Source: Bacillus sp. (in: firmicutes)
GTDB taxonomy: Bacteria; Bacillota; Bacilli; Bacillales; Bacillaceae
Reading direction: 5' to 3'
Assembly (NCBI GenBank): GCA_031180805.1
Contig: JAPSLL010000006.1
Coordinates: 1 to 64,000 of the forward strand
Length of the DNA stretch: 64,000 nt
The notes beneath the pieces were generated by a model. That model saw only the letters and a list, made by a program, of their open reading frames with translations, was not told the DNA's origin and ran no database searches. Shown here in pieces: positions 47,589 to 58,031 of the stretch (the first letter of the stretch is position 1; each line of letters opens with the position of its first letter). The position numbers and the translations under genes are program-made.

Positions 47589-50500
47589 TTACGCTCGTGC
47601 TCTTTTTCTCATAATAGAATATATCGCTAATCCTATTATGATTAGAATTGCTCCAGCTAACAAAATCGTATAATAATCAGTTGCAGTATTTGGAAGTTGT
47701 ATACCTGTTACCTTATCATTTGTTAAAGATGATGTGTTTGAATGACTTGCACCATTTTTATTTGGCTTTTCATCGTTATTCCCTTTTACATCATCTTTCG
47801 GATTGTCGTTATCTTTACCATTGTTACCATTGTTATTTCCAGATCCGTTGTTATTGTTGTCCTTATCTAGCGGATTTTTATCACCATTTCCGTTATTGTC
47901 ATGATCATTTCCGCCGTTGTTGTTATTTCCATCATTATCTTGCCCATCATCGTCGTTGTTGCCATCATTGTCATTATCGTTTCCGCCATTGTTGTTATCT
48001 CCACCATCGTCATGATCATCACCATCTTGGTTGTCAGGAGGAGTCACATCTGACGTTGTAAAGCGATAAATGTCAGACTTTCTTGTTGCACCATATTCAT
48101 CAGTAATATTCATATACCAATAATATGTTTTATTTGGCTCGAGGTTTTTCCATTCGGTTGTTGCAAAATCACCTGATGCGACATCTTTATCAGTACCAAT
48201 CGTCTTTTCAGAATAAATATTGACACTGAAATAATCGGTTGCTACACGTTTGTTGATATCATTGAATGTAAAGTTTTCTGTAAAGCTTTCATCCTCTGGT
48301 GCAAAGAAATCATAATCATCTAATATTGGTGAGTACGTCTTTATATCGACCTTTCCAGCAATCGGATCAAATGTTAGTAAACGGACATAACCGTCTCCGC
48401 CATTAGGTCCACCTTGATAGTCTGCAAGCATTTCCAATACTTCTCTAGTAGTACCATCTTTATTTGGAATTTTTGAGATCCTTTTCGTTACACCATGATA
48501 ATGGCCACCAATAACCATCTTTACGTTTTCGTTCGGTACGATAATTTTATCAAAGACATTTTGTGACATATTTGACAATGTTGCATTATATTCGAGATAT
48601 GCATGCATGCCAATGATTGCATTCCTGTCAGCATGTTTTTGTAATACTTCATTTGCCCATGCAATCGTTTCCGGAGTATCCTCTGTACCAAATCCCAAAT
48701 AAAGGATAATAAAGTCATGGCCACCAAATGACATTAAATCATAATGGTTTCGGTTATTATCCATCGATCCACCGTACCATGGATTGTTTTCAAAGCGATC
48801 AGCACCTACATATTTATGGTAGTAAGAATAGTCAATCCCATCTATAATCGAATCGTGGTTACCTGCCAATACTCCATAAGGAACTTTCGCATCGTCTAAT
48901 TTTTTCAGATTGCGGTCAGCAACAAGCCATTGCTCATCACTATTTGCAACATTGACTAAATCACCTGTATGAATCGCATAATCAAACAGACCATTATTGT
49001 ATTCATCGACTATCCAGTCACCTAAAGAATCAAAAATATGTGGGTAAGATTCAGCATAATACTGGGTATCCGTCCACCAAAGCATCGTAAATGGATCGTT
49101 AGGATTTTTTATTTCATCCTGTACCATCGCTTGAATTTTTCCATCTTTTACAAACTTATTCTTATCAATTTCTACACTTAATACGATATCAGATTCGTTC
49201 GTATCACCTGTTGCCGATTTTAATGCTACCCATTTATTTAGGTCATTATCCCAGCCATATAAGGTTACGATTCGGTTTGGTAATGTTTTTCCCTTCCAAT
49301 AAAGTTCAACGGTATCCTTTTCTGATAGTTGTTCTGACACCTCGACTTCAAAGCGATGATATGGAAAGCCCATTGTTGAGTCATTAACGAGATAATTCCC
49401 ATCCTCATACGCAATTTTCGTTTTATCAGCATCAGTTAAAGTTGTTTCACCTTCAGAAGTTAATGTTAATGGTGGTTCTCTATCTGCGACATTTGAGAAG
49501 CCAGAAATTCCGTCCTCTCTAGCAAAGTCATATTTATCCCCTTCAAGGAAGGTTACATCCATTTTATCTCCACTAGGATCAATAACCTTTGCTTTTAATG
49601 TAGCCGTTCTAGATATTTCTGTACCAAAATTATTTGGCGATAGATCGGTAGGGTCTTCAGGCAATTCAGTTTCGATAACAAAATTTGTTGATACCGTTTC
49701 TTTATTACCTGCGCCATCAAAAGCAGTTACGGTTAGTTCGTGATTACCTGGCGCAAGATTTGCTGAGGATGTTTTATAAGGTAATTCTATTGCTTCTCCA
49801 TCTAATTCTGCCTCAATTTTAGATATACCTGAAAGGTTATCAGCTGCCTCAACAGTGAATGTTAAATGTCCTTTTAACAAGTCACCCTCTTCTATTTGCT
49901 TGCCGTTATTTTTTATTCCTTTAATTTCTGGGTTCGTATTATCAACAGTTATATTAATTGATTCTGTTTTCGTAGCATTTACTTTAACATTAAGCTGATA
50001 AGTACCATCAGCGTATTTAGTCGTATCGAATGCAGTATATCTTGCGGTTAGTGCGTCTTCAGGTAAATCAAAAATGAAATCACGCTTCAATGGTTTGGTT
50101 AGATTTGTATTCGTTGGTGCATTACCATCACCTAACGGATAATAGATATTTTCGCTATAAGCTAATTCAGATTGAGTTAAATTTCCAAGATAATTATGAA
50201 TTTTAACTGGCTTTATCATTTTCCCATCTGGTAAAACAAGATGAAGATTCATAACCTCTAAATCATCAAAATTTGTTTTATTAAAATGCTCCTCGTGTAC
50301 ATCTAAATCGTAAGGAACATTTTCACTACCGGCATGAATCGAAACGAGACTATCCTTAATAAAATAGGTTGGTGCCATTTCATACGTATACATCGCACCT
50401 TCTAAATATTTAGGATAGATTCTTGTAAAATACTCTCTTTCACCATAGGAGTTAATCGCACTAGCTGATGTTTGGTAAATATGGTCGATACCACGAGCTT

Positions 50501-53500
50501 GGAAACCTAGCTGTACATTTCCCGGAAGTGCTGGTGTCATTTCAAGTATTTCATTTTGAAAGCTTACCATAATATCGTCAGTTGCGTTTTTGCCATAAGC
50601 AAATAAGTCAACTGTTTGATTAATAACCTCTCCATTTTTAATCGATAATCCGGAGGTTGGTATCTGTTGTTCTTGACCTTGTTCAATAACAGAAAATGAA
50701 TTTCCCCTTGAATTATACGGAACCTTCGTTAGATTTCCACTCGCATCTTCCCCGACTAACATATAACGATAGCTACCTAACTCGGATATTGTTATTGTTG
50801 CTTCATATACATAACGATTGTTTTGTTCTTCCTTTAACTCCATTTTTACACGGTTTGTAAACTCTGTTAGCTCATTTTCAGCTGTTCCATAGATGAATTC
50901 TGCATTTTCTAATTTCTCATGACTTGTCATTGTAATGACGGTAGCTGTGTTTTGCTTAAGCGTATAGAATGGTTGGTCGTGTTCAATCATTGGAGATACG
51001 ACATCTAAATTAGCTACTGAAGGTACTTGTCCTTCATCAATACTACCAGGATTAGAAAAATCTCTAGTCTCGATACGCTCCATTGTTTTACCTTTTTCTG
51101 GGTATCGATACACAACAGCGCTATTTCTAACGTCATTGATTAAGCGATCAGCACTATCAACATTTGAAGCATCATACCAAGCCTCAACAACGATATCATT
51201 TACACTATCAGAGCTAGAAATAGCGAAGCCGCGATGCAATGAATTTGGTAAATTAAATTCTGTTGAAGCCGTATTGTCATAGATGATTACGTCATCTTCA
51301 TTTAAGCTTGAGTTATAATGAATATTAAAGTCATGAGCCGTTGTATATCCATCACGAATTGCTTCTTTTGCAAACCAAATGACTGCCGTACTATATGGTT
51401 CAATGCTTGTATCTTGAGTAATTGTCCATTTTTTAGGTAATGGAGAATTATTCGGGTATAAATAAAACAGCGTATATCCTTTTAAATTTAATACTTCATC
51501 TGAATTATTATATATCTCCAAAAATTCGTATTGATTTCCGCTTCCTTTGCGATAATCACCTGATGGATTTGGTGCTAATTCTGTAATTAAAATGTTAGGT
51601 GTTTCTTCCTTTTCTTCAAATCCTTCAATTTTTACATGGAAATGATCAGAAGTAACCGATGATTCTTGATCGTTTGCCTCGATAAAATATTCGATTGGAC
51701 TTGAAACGAATTGTTCACTCGGAACTGTATAATGATATTGTCCGTTCTCTCCCATTTCCATTAGCACTTCAGTAAATTCACTATATGAATTAAAGCGGTA
51801 AAATAGGCTTACTGTTAAAGGATCACTATCTGCATCATCTACACTCGACATAATTGTTAAATTTTCTGAACGATTAATTACTGAAACTGGACTATGTGTA
51901 ATAACAGGTTCCTTGTTTGTCGTTGGAACAAGCTGTTCATCTAAAATGATACCTGGTGTGGGAGCCGACTTTTTATATAGGGCATCTAATAAAGTACCAG
52001 TCTTAGGAACTCTTGTTTGAAGGCTTTTTCCATCAGAAACATCGTCACTTGTGTAAAATACTTCACTCATGGTCGTATTGTTCAGCTTATCTGTTATAAG
52101 GAAGCCGCGGTCATTATTTGCAAGACCATCCTGACCTCTTGCCATATAAACGTGAATATTTTCAGGAATGTTATGGTACTTTCTAAAATCAGCTTCAGTA
52201 AGACTTGCAGCGTCACCTGTAATACCTGTGCTTGTGCGTTCAATCCACAAGACAGCTGAGCTTTTTGCTGGGATAATTACGTTCTCATTTGTTGCATCAT
52301 CCACTGCAGTGACCTTTAATTGTTTCGTGTTTGAAACATAGTTATATCTAAGGTTATATGTGGAATTAAAATCTAAATCATTTTCACTTGCGTTATAGAT
52401 TTCAATAAATTCAAATAAATCATTTTCTCCTGCCCCATTAATATGGCTATTTGATTTATCGTTTGGGTAAACCTCAGTAATCATAATTGGGAATTTTTCA
52501 TCTAGCTCTGGTTGCTCTGGTTGCTCCGGTTCTTGAGGTTGATCTGGTTGTTCAGGTTCTTGAGGCTCTTGAGGTACTTCAGGTAATTCTGGGTTATCTG
52601 GCTGCTCTGGCTGTTCGGATGGAACTATCTTAACAGTAAACGTTTCTGACTTTTTTAAGACTTTGCTATCACTGACTTCAAAATAATATTGGAGTGTATC
52701 TCCATTTAATTCTGTTGAAGGGATTGTGTAGGTGTAAAGTCCATCAGTTCCTTCTGTTAAATCGACTGTTTTGAATTCATTATCATTTACCTTATAAGAC
52801 AGCTTAGCAGTTAAGGGATCTAAGTTTTTGTCAGAAATTGTTGCTTGGATTTGTAAATCATTACCTTGTTTTATTTCCTGTATTTGCTGATGAGTAATCG
52901 TTGGCTCTTCATTAATCACTGATTGTAGCTGTTCAGATAAAACCACCCCTGCAGAAGGTTTTGCTTTTTTTAAAAATGAAGCAACAGTTGTATGATCATT
53001 CGCTACCTTTGTATGAAAGCTTAACCCATCACCAACATCTTCTGCTGTATAGTGTATATGACTAATTATCTGATTGTTATCATGTTTGGAAGTAATATAA
53101 AAACCGCGATCACTATTGTTAAGTCCATCCTGCCCCTTTAGCATATACACAGGTACACTTTCTGGAATATTGTGGTATTCCCTAAAGTCCTGCTCTGATA
53201 GATTTGCTGCAGCTCCAGTAATTTTACTGCTCGTACGTTCTACCCATAAAACTGCAGAGCTATTTGGGGGTATGATAATTTCACTGTTTTCTGCTTGATT
53301 TGTTCCAGATACAATTAAATCCTTTTGGTTTGTTATGTAATCATATCGTATTTTATAATGCTGGTTAAAATCTACTTGCTCATCTGTTTGATTATAGATT
53401 TCAATAAATTCAAAAAGATCGTTATCTCCAGCACCCTCAATATGGGGATTTGCCTTATCATTCGGGTACACTTCAGTAAAAACTAACGGCATTTCTTGAT

Positions 53501-53612
53501 TAGTTATTGCTTGAGTATGAATATTCTCATTCTGAATTGCAAGTCCTACATTTGCAAATGGTGTTGTAAGTAATAATATTGATAGACTAATAGATAATAC
53601 TTTCCGAATCAT
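47589..53612 (-). CDS. Giant (2007 aa) LPNTA-anchored surface protein: lamin-tail-like repeats, Ig-like segments, calcineurin-type metallophosphoesterase
   Basis: Repeated EVYPNDK..H..GAG.NDLFEFIEIYN segments; IHTGDLVNVANSDEQWLVAD, GVLAGNHDSI, VIGGHYHGVTKR; N/D/G-rich linker; LPNTATDYYTILLAGAILIIIGLAIYSIMRKRARA. Confidence 0.92.
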   Translation of the reverse strand: MIRKVLSISLSILLLTTPFANVGLAIQNENIHTQAITNQEMPLVFTEVYPNDKANPHIEGAGDNDLFEFIEIYNQTDEQVDFNQHYKIRYDYITNQKDLIVSGTNQAENSEIIIPPNSSAVLWVERTSSKITGAAANLSEQDFREYHNIPESVPVYMLKGQDGLNNSDRGFYITSKHDNNQIISHIHYTAEDVGDGLSFHTKVANDHTTVASFLKKAKPSAGVVLSEQLQSVINEEPTITHQQIQEIKQGNDLQIQATISDKNLDPLTAKLSYKVNDNEFKTVDLTEGTDGLYTYTIPSTELNGDTLQYYFEVSDSKVLKKSETFTVKIVPSEQPEQPDNPELPEVPQEPQEPEQPDQPQEPEQPEQPELDEKFPIMITEVYPNDKSNSHINGAGENDLFEFIEIYNASENDLDFNSTYNLRYNYVSNTKQLKVTAVDDATNENVIIPAKSSAVLWIERTSTGITGDAASLTEADFRKYHNIPENIHVYMARGQDGLANNDRGFLITDKLNNTTMSEVFYTSDDVSDGKSLQTRVPKTGTLLDALYKKSAPTPGIILDEQLVPTTNKEPVITHSPVSVINRSENLTIMSSVDDADSDPLTVSLFYRFNSYSEFTEVLMEMGENGQYHYTVPSEQFVSSPIEYFIEANDQESSVTSDHFHVKIEGFEEKEETPNILITELAPNPSGDYRKGSGNQYEFLEIYNNSDEVLNLKGYTLFYLYPNNSPLPKKWTITQDTSIEPYSTAVIWFAKEAIRDGYTTAHDFNIHYNSSLNEDDVIIYDNTASTEFNLPNSLHRGFAISSSDSVNDIVVEAWYDASNVDSADRLINDVRNSAVVYRYPEKGKTMERIETRDFSNPGSIDEGQVPSVANLDVVSPMIEHDQPFYTLKQNTATVITMTSHEKLENAEFIYGTAENELTEFTNRVKMELKEEQNNRYVYEATITISELGSYRYMLVGEDASGNLTKVPYNSRGNSFSVIEQGQEQQIPTSGLSIKNGEVINQTVDLFAYGKNATDDIMVSFQNEILEMTPALPGNVQLGFQARGIDHIYQTSASAINSYGEREYFTRIYPKYLEGAMYTYEMAPTYFIKDSLVSIHAGSENVPYDLDVHEEHFNKTNFDDLEVMNLHLVLPDGKMIKPVKIHNYLGNLTQSELAYSENIYYPLGDGNAPTNTNLTKPLKRDFIFDLPEDALTARYTAFDTTKYADGTYQLNVKVNATKTESINITVDNTNPEIKGIKNNGKQIEEGDLLKGHLTFTVEAADNLSGISKIEAELDGEAIELPYKTSSANLAPGNHELTVTAFDGAGNKETVSTNFVIETELPEDPTDLSPNNFGTEISRTATLKAKVIDPSGDKMDVTFLEGDKYDFAREDGISGFSNVADREPPLTLTSEGETTLTDADKTKIAYEDGNYLVNDSTMGFPYHRFEVEVSEQLSEKDTVELYWKGKTLPNRIVTLYGWDNDLNKWVALKSATGDTNESDIVLSVEIDKNKFVKDGKIQAMVQDEIKNPNDPFTMLWWTDTQYYAESYPHIFDSLGDWIVDEYNNGLFDYAIHTGDLVNVANSDEQWLVADRNLKKLDDAKVPYGVLAGNHDSIIDGIDYSYYHKYVGADRFENNPWYGGSMDNNRNHYDLMSFGGHDFIILYLGFGTEDTPETIAWANEVLQKHADRNAIIGMHAYLEYNATLSNMSQNVFDKIIVPNENVKMVIGGHYHGVTKRISKIPNKDGTTREVLEMLADYQGGPNGGDGYVRLLTFDPIAGKVDIKTYSPILDDYDFFAPEDESFTENFTFNDINKRVATDYFSVNIYSEKTIGTDKDVASGDFATTEWKNLEPNKTYYWYMNITDEYGATRKSDIYRFTTSDVTPPDNQDGDDHDDGGDNNNGGNDNDNDGNNDDDGQDNDGNNNNGGNDHDNNGNGDKNPLDKDNNNNGSGNNNGNNGKDNDNPKDDVKGNNDEKPNKNGASHSNTSSLTNDKVTGIQLPNTATDYYTILLAGAILIIIGLAIYSIMRKRARA

Positions 53613-53755
53613 TTTTCACCTCTCCTATGAAAATAAACTATTTTTTAGTAGAAAAACTACTACCTTACTATGTTCATTTTTTCTATCAATCCTCCAATCT
53701 GACATCTTTAATTATGAGAACCAATAAACATTTTATAGAGTGAATATATTGGATT

Positions 53756-53794
53756 TATGGTAAAAATGTAAAGATTTAGTTAATATTTTGTCGA
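53756..53794 (-). promoter_or_regulatory. Pho-box-like direct repeats (weaker)
   Basis: Minus strand TCGACA-N5-TTAACT-N5-TTTACA-N5-ACCATA, 11-bp period. Confidence 0.4.
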
Positions 53795-54136
53795 AAGGAG
53801 TGAAAATTGTAATGATTTTATAAGTGCAGGAAGAAGGATACGTGCCATAAGGTTGAATTAATTGTTTAAAAAGATAAAAAGGACCTATAGTCTGCTATTA
53901 GCTAAAATGTTTCGTTTTATATGTGAAGTTTTTATTGTTCAGTTGTTAGGACAATTTCCCTTATGGTTTTGAATTCATGAAATGAAACAAAACGTAAATC
54001 CTTAAAACTGAATTTTCACATAAAATTTATGAAAGTATGTAAGATTCTTTAACAAACTTAACGTAAAATCTGCATAAATAAAGAATAATAAACTAAGAGT
54101 AGTATTAAGAATACGTTGGTTGAAAGGAAGGATGTT

Positions 54137-54607
54137 ATGTTCGAACAAGAATTTTTAGAAGAAGCCATTCAAGAAGCAATCAAAAATGTTGAGAGTAATC
54201 ATGGCGGTCCATTCGGAGCAATTGTTGTAAAAAATGGTGAAATTATTGGAAGAGGAAGTAATGTTGTAACAACCACAAACGATCCGAGCGCACATGCAGA
54301 AATTCAGGCAATTCGTGACGCATGCCGTTATTTAAATCATTTTCAGCTTGAAGATTGCGAGATTTATTCCAGCTGTGAGCCTTGTCCAATGTGTATTGGT
54401 GCGATTTATTGGGCAAGACCTAAAGCAGTCTATTATGCTTGTTCAAAGGAGGATGCTGCAAAAATCGGATTTGACGATAAGTTTATTTACGAACAGCTAG
54501 CATTGCCAACCGAACAAAGACAAATTGCTATGAAACAACTGACAATACCACAAGCAAGCATACCTTTCAAATTGTGGGGAAGTTCTACTACTAAAATTAA
54601 TTATTAA
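54137..54607 (+). CDS. guaD: Guanine deaminase (cytidine-deaminase fold)
   Basis: HAEIQAIRDAC, SSCEPCPMCIGAIYWAR; RBS favours MFEQ start; next to ade. Confidence 0.9.
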   Translation: MFEQEFLEEAIQEAIKNVESNHGGPFGAIVVKNGEIIGRGSNVVTTTNDPSAHAEIQAIRDACRYLNHFQLEDCEIYSSCEPCPMCIGAIYWARPKAVYYACSKEDAAKIGFDDKFIYEQLALPTEQRQIAMKQLTIPQASIPFKLWGSSTTKINY

Positions 54608-54633
54608 TCTTAATGGAAATGTTGGTGATGTGA

Positions 54634-56370
54634 GTGATAGATACACTAAAAAAAAGAATTTCTGTAGCTGCTGGAAAAGAGCCTGCAGATATAGTTATAA
54701 AAAATGGCAAAATCATTGATGTTTTCACTGGTGAAATGACCGACGGCGATATTGCAATCGTTGATGGGTATTTTGCAGGGATTGGTGATTATAACGGTAT
54801 TGAAACCATTGATGCAAAAGGTCGTATTGTTTCTCCTACTTTTATTGATGGTCATGTTCATATTGAGTCTTCGATGTTAATTCCATCAGAATTTGCTAAA
54901 GTCCTTCTCGCTCATGGTGTAACAACTGCTATTTGTGATCCTCATGAGATTGCGAATGTGTTAGGAAGACAAGGGATTCAATATATATTAGATTCAAGTG
55001 AAAATCTCCCTTTTGATTTTTTCTTTATGCTACCTTCCTGTGTTCCAGCAACTCAATTTGAACATTCTGGAGCAGTTCTACAAGCAGAGGATTTAAAAAG
55101 CTTTTACAATCATCCCCGAGTCCTTGGACTTGCTGAAGTCATGAATTTCCCTGCTGTCGAAAATGCAGAAATTGATATGCTTGATAAAATTTTTCATGCA
55201 AGAAAATTTGGAAAGAAAATCGATGGGCATGCTGCAGGGCTTTCAGCTAATGAGTTAAATGTATATATGTCTGCATTTATACGCACTGATCATGAAAGTA
55301 CAACACTAGAAGAAGCAAAAGAACGATTAAAAAGAGGCATGTACTTGATGATTCGAGAAGGAACTGTTGCGAAGGATCTTAAACAATTAATTAACGTTGT
55401 AACTGAACGAAACTCTAGACGTTGTTTATTTGTGACAGATGACAAGCATTTAAATGATTTGATCAGTCAAGGTAGTGTTGATCATAATGTAAGATTAGCT
55501 ATTTCGTTAGGATTACACCCTATTACAGCAATCCAAATGGCTACAATTAATGCTGCAGAATGCTTTGGTCTAGAAACAAAAGGTGCCATTGCCCCTGGAT
55601 ATCATGCTGACTTTATTCTATTTGAAGATTTGAATTCCATTAAGATTTCTGAAGTCTATAAGGAAGGGAAGCTTGTTTTCAAAAATGAACAACTCGTATC
55701 CTTTCCACAAAACGAACATCTTGGCGCACCCCGATGTTTACAAAATACAGTTCGATTTCACGAATTGTCAGAGAATGATTTGCAAATTCAAGTTAAAACG
55801 ATGAAAGCCAATATAATCGAAATTGTTCCTAATAGTTTAATAACGAAGCATAAGGTGGAAATTGTCGATGTCTCAAAAGAAAATTACTTTATTCCTTCTA
55901 TTAAAAATGACCAATTAAAGCTAGCTGTTATTGAACGACATCAAGAGACAAAAGCAATTGGATTAGGGATTGTCAAAGGACTTGGGCTCCAGTCAGGTGC
56001 CATTGCAACAACGATTGCCCATGATTCACATAATTTAGTCATTGCAGGTTCAAATGACAAGGATATGTTGCTTGCAGCAAAGGTAATACGAGATATGCAA
56101 GGCGGACTTGTTATCATTCAAGAAGAAAAGATAGTAGCTTCATTGCCTTTAACGATTGCTGGATTAATGTCTGAGCGTCCATATCAAGAAATCAACAAGG
56201 AATTATCAAAAATCCATCATGCTCTCACAAAAATTGGCGCAAAATCTGATTTTAATCCTTTTTTAACTTTATCCTTTTTAACTTTACCAGTGATTCCTGA
56301 ACTAAAGCTTACTGATACTGGTCTTTTTCATGTAGCTTCCTATAAGCATATTGATGTAGCTACAATTTAA
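54634..56370 (+). CDS. ade: Adenine deaminase
   Basis: FIDGHVHIESSMLIPSEFAKVLLAHGVTTAICDPHEIANVLG, GAIAPGYHADFILFEDL, IAHDSHNLVIAGSND. Confidence 0.96.
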   Translation: MIDTLKKRISVAAGKEPADIVIKNGKIIDVFTGEMTDGDIAIVDGYFAGIGDYNGIETIDAKGRIVSPTFIDGHVHIESSMLIPSEFAKVLLAHGVTTAICDPHEIANVLGRQGIQYILDSSENLPFDFFFMLPSCVPATQFEHSGAVLQAEDLKSFYNHPRVLGLAEVMNFPAVENAEIDMLDKIFHARKFGKKIDGHAAGLSANELNVYMSAFIRTDHESTTLEEAKERLKRGMYLMIREGTVAKDLKQLINVVTERNSRRCLFVTDDKHLNDLISQGSVDHNVRLAISLGLHPITAIQMATINAAECFGLETKGAIAPGYHADFILFEDLNSIKISEVYKEGKLVFKNEQLVSFPQNEHLGAPRCLQNTVRFHELSENDLQIQVKTMKANIIEIVPNSLITKHKVEIVDVSKENYFIPSIKNDQLKLAVIERHQETKAIGLGIVKGLGLQSGAIATTIAHDSHNLVIAGSNDKDMLLAAKVIRDMQGGLVIIQEEKIVASLPLTIAGLMSERPYQEINKELSKIHHALTKIGAKSDFNPFLTLSFLTLPVIPELKLTDTGLFHVASYKHIDVATI

Positions 56371-56383
56371 ACAAAAATAAGAT

Positions 56384-56426
56384 CCTGCTTACAAGGGTCT
56401 GCTCCCTTTAAGACAGGATCTTATTT
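56384..56426. terminator. Intrinsic terminator between convergent genes
   Basis: AAATAAGATCCTG...CAGGATCTTATTT. Confidence 0.7.
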
Positions 56427-56433
56427 TATCGAT

Positions 56434-57843
56434 TTATTCTACTGTTATTTCCTCTTTAATATTCCAGCCTTGTAAATACTCTTTAGTTTGATAGAGCATT
56501 TTATCGAGTAGCTCTTTGGCATCATCAGGGCTGATTTGTACAAGAGGATCTTGAACAAATGCTTGAAATGCAAGTGATTTATCCTTTTTTAATGCTGCTT
56601 GAAGTGTTGTTTCTTGATTACGAATATGAAGTGACACCATATTTTCAATCGGTGTAGGTAATTTTCCAGCACAAATTGGTTTGACACTATTATTTCTAAA
56701 AATAGCATTCGTTTCTACAACTGCATCAAACGGGAGTCCTTCGATTTGTCCTCGATTAGGTAAATTCACATTTGTCACAAGGTCACCTAACCCAAGCAAT
56801 GCTTTAATCATCTCAATTCCCTCTTCACCTGTTTCATGAAGGATGAATTCTTCCTTACCTTCAGCAAGTCTTCTTCCTTTTTCAAGTAATTCTTGCTTAT
56901 TGTCGATTCGCCATTGTACCTTAGTAAGTCCGAATTTCCATTCCTTCACTTTCTCAGGGCTTTGTAAATACCAGGAGGCTGGCATGAATTCAGCTAAATG
57001 TCTGTCACCTGCAGCTGCAATTAAGCCAAACTTTTTAAATAAATCAAATTTTACACGCTGGGCAGATGAAAAATGATCATTCATCCAATGGCCCTTTTCA
57101 TTTCCTTCAAAGCCAGTCTCAGCATACTTATCAACAAATTGCTTATATAATGGAAATAAATCAATTCCTAAGTATGATGCTTGATTAATCCATGTAAAAT
57201 GATTGATTCCAAGAACATTTACTTTTATATCCTTATATGAAACATCTTTTATGTCTAACATCTCTTCTACCATTGAAGCTAATAGCTTTTGTGTTCCAAA
57301 TACTTCGTGACAGCAGCCTATTGCTTTAATTTCTGGGAAAGCTTCATATAAGGTTCTTACACATAGGCTCATAGGATTCGTATAATTAATTACCCATGCT
57401 TTTGGTGCAAACTCTTTGATTTGATTAGCAATTTCAAAAAAAATCGGAATAGTACGCAAGGCGCGAACTAATCCACCAGGTCCAATCGTATCTCCAACAG
57501 ACTGATATATTCCGTATTTTTCTGGCTCATGTACATCTGACATCATTTCAGAAAATGTCCCAGGCAAAATGGAAATAATGACAAAATCAGCATCGACAAG
57601 AGCTTCTTCCATCGTTTTGACTGCTTGATACTTCCATTTCCCGACAACATCCTCTCGCTCATAAAGGCGATTTCCGATCATTTCATTTTGTAGTGCTGCA
57701 TCATAATTTAAATCATAAAGCTTTACTGTGCCCGATAAATTTTTTTCTAATGCAAGATCACTCATTAAGCCCCAAGCCCAGCCTCTTGAGCCACCGCCAA
57801 TATAAGCAATATTAAGATTTCTCCCCAATGTTAACGTGTTCAT
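56434..57843 (-). CDS. Glycoside hydrolase family 4 (alpha-galactosidase/glucosidase-like, NAD-binding)
   Basis: NIAYIGGGSRGWAWGLMSDLAL, VGDTIGPGGLVRALRTIPIF, VINYTNPMSLCVRTLYEAFP, GCCHEVFGTQ, LGINHFTWI. Confidence 0.93.
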   Translation of the reverse strand: MNTLTLGRNLNIAYIGGGSRGWAWGLMSDLALEKNLSGTVKLYDLNYDAALQNEMIGNRLYEREDVVGKWKYQAVKTMEEALVDADFVIISILPGTFSEMMSDVHEPEKYGIYQSVGDTIGPGGLVRALRTIPIFFEIANQIKEFAPKAWVINYTNPMSLCVRTLYEAFPEIKAIGCCHEVFGTQKLLASMVEEMLDIKDVSYKDIKVNVLGINHFTWINQASYLGIDLFPLYKQFVDKYAETGFEGNEKGHWMNDHFSSAQRVKFDLFKKFGLIAAAGDRHLAEFMPASWYLQSPEKVKEWKFGLTKVQWRIDNKQELLEKGRRLAEGKEEFILHETGEEGIEMIKALLGLGDLVTNVNLPNRGQIEGLPFDAVVETNAIFRNNSVKPICAGKLPTPIENMVSLHIRNQETTLQAALKKDKSLAFQAFVQDPLVQISPDDAKELLDKMLYQTKEYLQGWNIKEEITVE

Positions 57844-58031
57844 TTTTGTCCTCCCTTTATTTATTAAAACTAAATGATGAGTTCATCCTCGAAGATTATA
57901 TGTTATTTTTAAGGCAAATTAGTCTATTTTCTACTCGTCCTATTCTGTTGGATTTTACAAGAATTTATTACAGTGATAAAAAACTAACACCTGCCTTTTA
58001 AGCTGCTATTAGCATATAGAATGCTTAAAAT

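Noticed and set aside
47648-48061. 137-aa plus-strand ORF (YHCYHCYFQIRCYCC...)
   Set aside because: Antisense of the N/D/G-rich repeat linker of the giant surface protein; composition is a by-product of the low-complexity coding strand.
53880-54110. Possible purine riboswitch or PurR control upstream of guaD/ade
   Set aside because: No purine aptamer core (TATAA...TCTAC...) is present; only a weak, widely spaced TTTTATGTGAA inverted similarity was seen.
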